Below the pieces are notes generated by a model. The model searched no databases, was not told the DNA's origin, and saw only the letters and a list, made by a program, of their open reading frames with translations. From assembly GCA_009823505.1 (NCBI GenBank), contig VZQC01000265.1:3186034-3250033 (forward strand): a stretch of DNA of 64,000 bases. The letters are read 5' to 3'. Source of the DNA: Rhizomys pruinosus. Taxonomy: Eukaryota; Chordata; Mammalia; Rodentia; Spalacidae. Position 1 is the first letter of the stretch; each line of letters opens with the position of its first letter. This document shows, piece by piece, positions 56,211 through 64,000 of the stretch. Position numbers and translations under genes: made by a program.

Positions 56211-57130
56211 AAGCAATGTGTTGCTCATGGACATGTGTCGACCAACACCTAACTTGTGGCCTCAGCCCATCCTTCATGACGTAGACTTCAATCTACATCC
56301 TTGCCCCAAATGATTTTATGTCCCCTGACTATTCTATGGGCTGGGCTTCCAGGACCTCCCACTTTTGAAATTACAAGTGCATGCACTTACAAATACTAGC
56401 TCTAAGAGACCCCTATATAAACGGGGAAAAGGTAGCATTCCAGCATTCATTTTTATAAGGCAGCAATCCCATGGGAGACTCTTCTTTTGGCGAGAATAGA
56501 ACTTGGAGCACACCCCAGTGTCCACTGGAAGCTCTTTGGTTAGAGGGTTTGTTTGCAGTGTATAACCCAGACAACCCACAAGAAACCATGTGAATCACTG
56601 CCTCTGTGCATTGTCGTTTTAGAGTAATGGGACTCTGGGTTGTGGAGGTGCATTTCTGATATGAAAATGATTTAATAGGTGGTAGGATGAATGGTGCCCA
56701 ATGCAGAATAATTGGCAGGAGGGAGAGAGAGCAAACACTATAAACTTCTGGCAGGAAATGCCTGTCATCTGGGAGCAATTGGTGTTTGGATAGGAGAGAG
56801 AGTAACTGGGACAATCTCTGGGCATGCTGCAGGGGAGGGGGGCTCACTGGCTTTGGACCCCTGTTACATATGGATCATGGGTTTTGTCACCCTGTCTGTG
56901 TTTTTTAGTTAGAGCCATCTCAGTGCCTTGTCTATAAACAGTGACTGTAAATCCTATACCTCAGGGGCAATGCACAAGAAACGTGCCTGGCATGGTGTGG
57001 GTGGTCAGCAAAGTGTTCTAAAATGATATGTGTTTGATTTGTAGCTTTGGAAACACCATGCTGGCTGAAGGATAGATAATAAAGGACATAGGACAGATGG
57101 AATCAGCAGTGTGGAGGCTGCTGTGAGAAC
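56211..57130. other. unique sequence
   Basis: A 144-codon minus frame (56413-56847) lacks any motif. Confidence 0.4.
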
Positions 57131-57480
57131 CAGGGCAGAGACGGGGAGGACAGAGCTGGGACAGGCAGAGATGATGAGGGCACAGCTAGGACAGGCAGAA
57201 ATGATGAGGACACAGCTGGGATAGGCAGGGATGGGGAGGATACAGTTGAGACAGGCAGGGATGGGGAGGACAGAGATGGGACAGGCAGGGACAGGGAGGA
57301 CACATCTGGGACAGGCAGAGATGATGAGGACAGAGCTGGGACAGGTAGGGATGGGGAGGATACAGCTGGGACAGGTAAGGATGGGGAGGACACAGCTAGA
57401 ACTGGAAGAGACAGAGAGGACACAGCTGTGACAGGTAGGGCGGGGAGGACACATCTGGGACAGGCAGAGATGGGGAGGAC
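57131..57480. repeat. 30-bp minisatellite, about 11-12 diverged units
   Basis: Unit near GACAGGCAGAGATGATGAGG + ACACAGCTGG, with many substitutions and some indels. Since 30 is a multiple of 3, minus-strand frames of 185 and 143 codons stay open (10-residue Pro/Ser/Cys repeats); artefacts. Confidence 0.93.
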
Positions 57481-57484
57481 CCGC

Positions 57485-58750
57485 TGTGTGACCCAGCCCA
57501 GAGATGATGGGGTTCTGCAATATGAAACTGGCAATAGGATTAAGAATTAGAGGACCACACATAACTTTGTTGTACCATGAAGAGTGTTGTGACTGAGGTG
57601 AAATTACTGGGAAGTCTTTGTGGAAAGAACTGCCCTTATGTGTCCCAGTGAGGGCTGGGCTCTACCTGCTGCTGCACTGCTCTGATTGGAGATTCCTAAA
57701 GACTTTGCTGTGAACATTTTCACATCCCCCACTCCCCAGCTTATGGATGACATGGAAGACAACCCAAGCATTTGCAGAGAGTTCTTGGGAACAATCCTTT
57801 TAGAAAGCAATGGGAAAGTAGTGTAAGTAGTCATAGAAAGATCCTTCTTTGATTCTTATTTGAATTTCTTGGAAACTGACTTAAGAAAAGAATTTTAAAT
57901 TACCCACATTTCCTGTGACATCATTTGAAACTGCATGACAGTTTGAAACAACCTAAGTAGCCAACAACCTGAGATGACAGTTCTACCACATCTGTCTCTA
58001 GTGGATGTGGAGCGACTGGAATGCAAACAGTTTGTGGGCTTTTGAACTTCTGCGTGCCCTGGGTGGGGTATGTGGAGGAGCTGGTATTTGATTTCAGAAG
58101 AGTACACAATAATATAGGAAAAAGCTTAAGTTGTGTTTAGGTGGTATCTAAAATCAAGGTGCACAGCAGGATATGGTGAATCATCCAGCCACCCCCCATA
58201 AATACAAAATGTGTGCATAGAACATGCATCGCATGCTAAGACAGCTAGTTCAAGGTGGTAAGACTGAGCAATGCACACATTTTCCTTTCCTGTTTTCCAT
58301 GTCGTTTATAGTGAAAAAGTATCTTGTTTATAAAGGAATCCTTGTATATGGTGACTCCCAGCTTTCCTGAGATTTTTTCCTGTGTGGAGCAGTATCTTAC
58401 TCATGAAATCGTCATAAGGCCAGAAAGCCTGGAAATGTCTTCACCCAGCCTCGTTTCTTCTTACTCTTTCTCCTCATGGATTTTCTTACTGATGAAGTAG
58501 GTACACTCATACCTGCAAGGTTCAGAGAAGTGAATGGTAAGTCTGACTCTGTGTTACATCAGGAGGAATTTCCCATACTTCACATTGAAGGGGACAGGAG
58601 TCTCTTTACAAAGTGTACATTCTCAGCAAGGTGTCATGGCGATGCCTGGAATTGAAACCTTGTCATGCAAGAAACAGCCTGGCCCTTCCTTTATTCATCA
58701 TCTATTTACTCATTGTCAGTCTCTCCATCTACTCACCCATGAATTAATCT
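57485..58750. other. unique sequence
   Basis: No gene or repeat recognised. Confidence 0.4.
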
Positions 58751-58754
58751 ATAA

Positions 58755-59103
58755 TCCATCCACTCACCCATGAATGCCTTTATCATTCATGCATTCATCT
58801 GAATATTTACCATCCATCCATCATCCATCCATCCACCCACCATCCATCCATCATCCACCCATCCATCATCCATCCATCATCCTTCCATCCATCCATCCAT
58901 CATCCATCCATCCATCATCCATCATCCATCCATCCATCCATCATCCATCCATCCATCCATCATCCATCATCCATCCATCCATCCATCCATCATCCATCCA
59001 TCCATCCATCATCCATCATCCATCCATCCATCCATCCATCATCCATCCATCCATCCATTATCTATCCATCCATCCATCCATCCATCCATCTATCCATCTA
59101 TTC
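58755..59103. repeat. (CATC)n array
   Basis: About 350 bases of CCAT/CATC blocks, with ATC slips giving a CATCCATCATC pattern. The His/Pro/Ser/Ile-rich 115-codon frame is an artefact. Confidence 0.98.
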
Positions 59104-59825
59104 TTTTTCCTTTCACTGTGAATAAATGCTGGACTCAAAGTTGAACTATATGACTTCTCAACACTGGGAGTACTCACTGTCACAAAGAAAAACCCATGGA
59201 CCCACAATAATGACCCAAGATTTCTATGAACAAATGAGGCAAACCCAGATAGACAGGTGGCACTGTACCATGGAGGGGCATAGGCCAGGCTGAGGACTGG
59301 GCCTTAGAATGGCATCTTGGCTTGGTAGCAGCCAGTTGGCCAGATGAAGATAAAGGGCATCCAGATGAAGGCACATCTTGAGCAAAGTCCTGGCACTAAG
59401 AAACAAAGCAGTTCAATTCACCTGACCTTCAGCTCACACAATGTAATGCTGAGTTGGACTGAAGAAAGAGAAAGATGGAAAAATCTTCAAGAACCAACTG
59501 GAAAAGTCCAGCCAGCATGAAGAAAATGTACCACAGAGGAGAAAGCAACCCCTGCCCCATCATTTGCTCCAGAAACCAAGGCACAAGGATTGATGCGTTG
59601 TCTCTATGTGGTCCACGCAGATTAGAACTGGACTCCAGGGTGAGAAGCGGCACGTTTTGCACATTAGGGTGCAGCCAGTCCCTGTGTCCTGACCCAGTGA
59701 GGCTTTGCTGCCCCCTCCTGGAGGGGTCTCTGGACCTCTGCTCTGAGCTCTTGACCCATACGCTGGGAAAAGGAGATCTTGGGTGATGTTCAGCTTCACA
59801 CAGGTGCCCAAACATCAGAGCCAAT
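59104..59825. other. unique sequence
   Basis: Frames of 103 and 149 codons on opposite strands; no domain. It may partly be the diverged body of the LTR whose end follows. Confidence 0.4.
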
Positions 59826-59829
59826 TGGC

Positions 59830-59937
59830 CATGAACCAACACCTCTGAAACAATGAGCCAAAATAAATCTTTCCTCATCTAAGTTGTTTTTGTTGGGCAT
59901 TTTGTCAAAGCAACAGAAGCGCACCAGCACAACAACG
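59830..59937 (+). mobile_element. 3' end of an LTR-like repeat
   Basis: 'gagccaaaataaatctttcc', 'gttgggcattttgtcaaagc' and 'aacagaagcgcacc' match the LTR 3' end at 49020-49097. Confidence 0.65.
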
Positions 59938-59939
59938 TT

Positions 59940-60785
59940 TAACATAAGCATTATCGTCCTGCTTTTCATTTTCAGGTACCTGGGTGAGTCTTGACTGAGT
60001 GTCTCTTAGATGCTGTTTTCAAGCTGTTTTGGGGCTCTGTGGTTGTCTGGAGGGTAGTGTGTTTGTGTGTGAGGGTCTGCCTCCTGACTTGCTCCTGTAG
60101 CTTTTGGTAGGTCTTGGTTCTTGTCTGTAGCTGTTTCCTGATATGGCAACTGGCTTCTCCCAAAACTAATGACTCGGTCATATAAGAAGTTCCCTAGTAA
60201 GGCCACGAATAAGTCACATGTGTCTTTATTCTATAGATCATGAACAGGCCATCCTCAAGTGGAGGAGGGGATTGCACCAGAATGTGACTCTCCGGGAGGC
60301 AGAAACATGGGCTTTCTTCAAGACCAAGAGCACTGGCCATATGGCCTCCTATAGCTGCCCTGGTGATTTAGAGGTCTATTGAGACACCAGGAATGCTCAG
60401 TAGAAGGCAGATGATGGGTGTGGTACATCCTCAGGGCTGTGCATGAGCCATGGACCAGAAGGCATCAGAGGAGTACCTATCCCCGGAGCTGACCTCCTTT
60501 CTCATGAGTTCAGGCCTCCACCCTGGCTGTCCCATCTGCCTAGACCTCACAGAATATATCCAGGTCATACTTTCTAAGTAACAGTGATGCCTGTTCCACC
60601 CTTCCTGGCTGCTGTGTGGAACAGATAACATGAACAGCACCCTAAGGCAGCATGTAAACTGGGGTTTAAAGAAATACGGGAACAGGTCAGATGAAAACTG
60701 GGCGTGTGAAGAAAGAGAAGGGGAAAGAGGCCGAAAGGGGGAGGTTCCTCTCCCCTTGACTGCCTCCACTTAGAGCTAGGTCAGA
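59940..60785. other. unique sequence
   Basis: No gene or repeat recognised. Confidence 0.4.
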
Positions 60786-60789
60786 TTAC

Positions 60790-61090
60790 CTCTCTCCACT
60801 TACTCCTTGAAATAAGACTTATTTCTATTTAAAGGACTAAAATTTCCAAATTACCCTTTGCCTATTTAAAACCATGATGGGGAGATTTATTATTTTTACC
60901 GATCCATTGGAACCAATCAATGACTCATGCTAAAGAAACAAGCTGTTTAACTTCATTTGGGAATTCTCTGTACTGACAAAGGTGTGCATAATCATGAAGA
61001 TGCTTGAATGGTGAAAACTTCGTTCATTATAAAGTGGCTACAGGGGAGAGCCACAGTTACAACTATCCATTCAGGTACAGAGTCAGCTAG
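60790..61090. promoter_or_regulatory. candidate conserved non-coding element
   Basis: Repeat-free AT-rich block with CCAAAT/CCAAT, 'tgactcat' (AP-1-like), 'gcataatcatgaagatg' and 'tttattatttttaccg'. No frame. Conservation is inferred from texture only. Confidence 0.3.
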
Positions 61091-61212
61091 TTTAAGAGAT
61101 GAATGGCAGGGAATCCATCAACCCACCACTGAGAACCAGCCATGAAGGATTTCCTCCCTGAGTTCTTCCCATTGACGGTTTGCAGATGCAGTTTGAACTC
61201 TCTGTTATGATG

Positions 61213-61630
61213 TCATCATATTAAAAATATTAATTTTGTTCTTTGACAATTCCATATATGCATTACAATGTACTCTAATTATTCTCTTCCTTCACCCTCC
61301 CATATCTCCTTTCCACCCCTATCAAACCCCCTCACCACTTCCCTTTCCAGATTCATAACTTTTGGTTTTCTTTTATGTCCCATTTAGTTTAACTGAGACC
61401 ATCTGTGTGACCACTGGACTGGAAATGTCCACGGGGGCCTTGCAGGGCCATGAGTGGGTACATGACTCAAGGCAGTGCCTCCCCCTTTCCCGTTCTGGTG
61501 CAGACCTAGTGTAGGCACCCACCTGCTGTGAGTTCATGACTGCAGTGGCTATCTCTCCATATCTGCCAACTCCTGCATTCTTTCTGCTCCCTCTTCTACA
61601 GTGCTCCCTGAGCCTTAGAGAGGATGGTAT
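61213..61630 (-). mobile_element. L1 (Lx-like) 3'UTR, antisense
   Basis: Minus strand: 'gtagaagagggagcagaaag', 'catgaactcacagcaggtgg' and the closing 'tggaattgtcaaagaacaaa' follow the Lx-type 3'UTR. Same family as 21560-22290. Confidence 0.8.
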
Positions 61631-61648
61631 AAAATGTCTTTTTTAGGG

Positions 61649-61805
61649 GGCTGGAGAGAGGGCTCATCAGTTAAGAGCACTGGCTGCTCTTGCAGAGGAC
61701 CCAGGTTTGGTTCCCAAAACTCACATGGTGACTAACAACCATCCTTAACTCCAGTTCCAGGGCCTCCAACACCCTCTTCTGACCTCTGTGGGCTTTGCAT
61801 GTTAT
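61649..61805 (+). mobile_element. B3 SINE, 3'-truncated
   Basis: 'ggggctggagagagggctca', 'ctccagttccagggcctcca', then the match stops after 'tgtgggctttgcatg'. Confidence 0.9.
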
Positions 61806-62700
61806 TAATGAGTCACATGCAACACTTGCCTTCTGGGTGACCACAAAGGTTCTGATCATGAGAGACTTCCTTGACTTCCCACCCCCATAGAACCAGGCGA
61901 TTATATAAGAGATGATGAGGTCGTCTCCCAACTGTAAATTGGAGAAAACTACTGTAGAGGTGAATCTCTTAAAACCGGCTTAAACTGCGTTTCTTTAATT
62001 GATACTAGAAGCCATTGGGAAAAACTGTGGAAAGGGATTACTCTCTGTTCAGACACAAATATAACACTAAAGTCCTAGGGCTATTGCACTCAGGCAACAA
62101 TATTAATACATGAGCTCTGGACATCAGCAATAGGATTGTTCTACCAGTTGGATGTTGGCAGGGGATCCAAAGCCCCCACAAAAGGTTAACGGGCCTTCCT
62201 CTACACTTGGGTTACTAGGAGGAGAGGCAAGAAGGCCCTGCCTGCTGCCGAGACCTGACATTAAACATGGATGAGGATGTATTGAGCCACACATGCAGTG
62301 ACAGATGGCTCTGGAATGCAGAGATTGTTACCAAGCCCAACTTATATTGTTTATTTGGTCACAGATAGGTTCAGCTTCCATAAGGATTTTTCATACTCTG
62401 TTCATTTTGATTATCCCACCACCACTCTTCTCTGCTATTTGTTTCCTGCTTAAACCTTTCAATTCCCAGGATCCCCCCCTCTACCTTCCTATCACCCTTG
62501 TTTTACTGCTCTCTCTTCCTGAAGGCATGCTCCCTCCCAGAGGCCTTTTCATACTTTCCTGGCTTCTACGGGAATTCCACAATAAACACAAAAATGAGAG
62601 ATTCGAAGTGGGGATCCATATATGAGAAAGAACACGTGGCCTTTCTTCACTCGTTATAACCAGTTCTATCTCTTCATCTGAAATTTTCTTCAGATTTGGG
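61806..62700. other. unique sequence
   Basis: A 106-codon plus-strand frame (62305-62625) shows no domain. Confidence 0.4.
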
Positions 62701-62705
62701 TCTTT

Positions 62706-62832
62706 TCCCCTGGAACTGGAGTTCTCCTGGAATTGGAGTTTCAGATGGTTCTCAGCCACCATGTGGGTGCTGGGGATCGAACCCGGGTCCTTTGCAAGAG
62801 CGGTCGGTGCTCCTAACTGCTAGGCCATCTCT
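62706..62832 (-). mobile_element. B3 SINE fragment, antisense, with 17-bp duplication
   Basis: 'tgctggggatcgaacccggg' and 'actgctaggccatctct' are antisense B3. It has the 17-bp duplication (62707-62723/62724-62740). Both ends are missing. Confidence 0.92.
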
Positions 62833-62834
62833 GG

Positions 62835-63330
62835 GGATTGGGCACTCCCCTGTCATTGCCTAGGGTGGCCATGAGTCTCTGTGTTTATCACCATTCACTG
62901 GGAAGAGAGGCTTCTCTGATGAAGGCTGAGAGCACCATTTATCTACCAGTATTAATTTGACAATACGTCAGCTTAGTTATATGACATATTCAGTTCCCTC
63001 CCAAGGCCTATGACCTCCACCATGAGCGTCTGACCAGGTTTAAGACTAGGTGTGGATTGCCTTCTGTGGAGCAAGCTGCAAATCCATTCAGAGTGATTAG
63101 TTACCCCATAAAAGCAGTGCCTCCGTTACTGCTGTGCAAGCACGCCCATCTTGCATGGTAGACAGGGCTGGCCACATAGTGTACAGGGGCCATAATGAAC
63201 AGACAGTTGATACTTCTCATCACTTTCCAGGTTATGAAAGCTAACTGGTATCAATGAAGCTTCCAGGTCAAAACCTGTAGTTTTAACTTAATTTCTCTAT
63301 ATCATACAACCAAGGTATAGGTTACCTTTA
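62835..63330. other. unique sequence
   Basis: Nothing recognised. Confidence 0.4.
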
Positions 63331-63334
63331 GCCA

Positions 63335-63517
63335 TGGGGTTTATGAGTGTTTGCCTGAATGAATGTATGTATGTATGTCCACCATGTGTGTGCCTGGTGC
63401 CCTTGAAGGCCAGAAGAAGACACTGAATACCCTGGAACTAGAGTTACAGATGGCATGAGTCACCATGTGGGTTCAGGGAACAGAACACATGTCTTCTGAG
63501 CCATACCCTCAGCTCCA
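63335..63517 (-). mobile_element. B3 SINE, antisense, old
   Basis: 'cctggaactagagttacaga', 'caccatgtgggttcagggaa' and 'ctgagccataccctcagctc' are antisense B3 in degraded form. Confidence 0.85.
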
Positions 63518-63707
63518 GTGATTAATATGGTCTTATCATCATGTTCTGGTGAGCAACCAAGAGGAATGGCAGAAGTCTGTATTGTTTGATCAATAATTCA
63601 TAAAGCAGCATCCCACCCCCACCACTGATAGTTGGACTAATAACTCAGACTCATGGCTTCTAGCAATACCTTTTTCTAGTCCTACAAGTCATCTCTCTGA
63701 AAGTCTC

Positions 63708-63715
<8 letters not shown>

Positions 63716-63738
<23 letters not shown>

Positions 63739-63742
63739 TATC
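63716..63742. repeat. (TA)n microsatellite
   Basis: TA run next to an A run. Confidence 0.95.
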
Positions 63743-63751
63743 TATATTTGT

Positions 63752-63901
63752 TGTTGTTTTGATTTGAGGACAGGGTCTTTCTGTGGCATTAGCTGGCCTG
63801 GAATGCACTAATGTTAACCAGGTTGACTCAAATCTCACAGAGATTCCTCACCTGCCTCTGAAGTATTGAGATTTAAGGCATACACCGCCATACCCAGTAT
63901 C
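63752..63901 (-). mobile_element. B1 SINE, antisense, diverged
   Basis: 'gaggacagggtctttctgtg', 'acctgcctctgaagtattga' and 'acaccgccatacccagtat'. Confidence 0.88.
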
Positions 63902-63931
63902 AAATTATATATATATTTTTTATTTTTTTAA

Positions 63932-64000
63932 ATTAGTTTTTATTGATGCTTGTGCATTTCATACATTTTTTCCAATCAGTTCAGGCTTATCCCTTTCCTC
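63932..64000 (-). mobile_element. L1 3' end, antisense, cut by window edge
   Basis: T-rich start, then 'gtgcatttcatacatttttt' and 'caggcttatccctttcctc' resemble the Lx-type L1 3' end read backward. It continues past the window. Confidence 0.5.

Noticed and set aside
57005..57562. Repetitive Pro/Ser/Cys 'protein' on the minus strand
   Set aside because: It results from a 30-bp minisatellite whose period is a multiple of three.
58774..59121. His-Pro-Ser-Ile repeat frame
   Set aside because: Translation of the CATC array.

Overview
This is rodent nuclear DNA. The window carries B1 SINEs, many tRNA-derived B3/B2 SINEs, ID/B4-like SINEs, Lx-type L1 fragments and ERVL-MaLR-like LTRs, a mixture typical of muroid rodents. 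Older pan-mammalian layers (MIR, L2, a Tigger-type MITE, a probable hAT fossil, an L1M-like 3' end) lie beneath them. The youngest-looking SINEs are B3 copies with intact pol III box A/B motifs and clean target-site duplications. I saw no mouse-type short B2 burst and no young rat-type ID copies, so a non-Mus, non-Rattus muroid (perhaps a cricetid) is my guess, not a demonstrated fact.

I found no protein-coding exon, rRNA, functional tRNA or CpG island that I can support. The longest open frame (256 codons, 41621-42391) runs through a MIR and looks like chance. Most other long frames are translations of SINEs, LTRs, L1 fragments, micro- or minisatellites. The window is best read as intergenic or deep intronic sequence.

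Layout. 0-5 kb: B3, an LTR with an internal 38-bp minisatellite, a pyrimidine tract, B3, ID-like and B1 copies, and an L1M-like 3' end. 5-10 kb: mostly unique DNA with MIRs. 10.1-12.9 kb: an antisense L1 keeping the 5'UTR, ORF1 and endonuclease part of ORF2 but no 3' half. 13.6-19 kb: two AT-rich stretches that look like conserved non-coding elements, a Tigger MITE, and an E-box minisatellite. 20-29 kb: two B3s in one target site, an L1 3'UTR, further SINEs and tandem LTR pieces. 29-49 kb: largely unique or ancient-repeat DNA with 48-bp and 46-bp minisatellites. 49.6-54.3 kb: the most restructured part, with a 22-unit 35-bp minisatellite apparently grown from a B1, an L1 ORF2 end split by a young B3, an LTR, a hAT fossil and long pyrimidine tracts, all bracketed by two diverged copies of one ~260-bp segment. 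55-64 kb: a 30-bp minisatellite, a CATC array, a third candidate conserved element, L1 3' ends and SINEs.

The main result is an unusual density of minisatellites (six or seven arrays in 64 kb). At least three appear to have arisen inside older transposable elements (LTR, MIR, B1). There is also a B3 subfamily marked by a shared internal 17-bp duplication. All family names rest on recognition by eye; no database search was possible.
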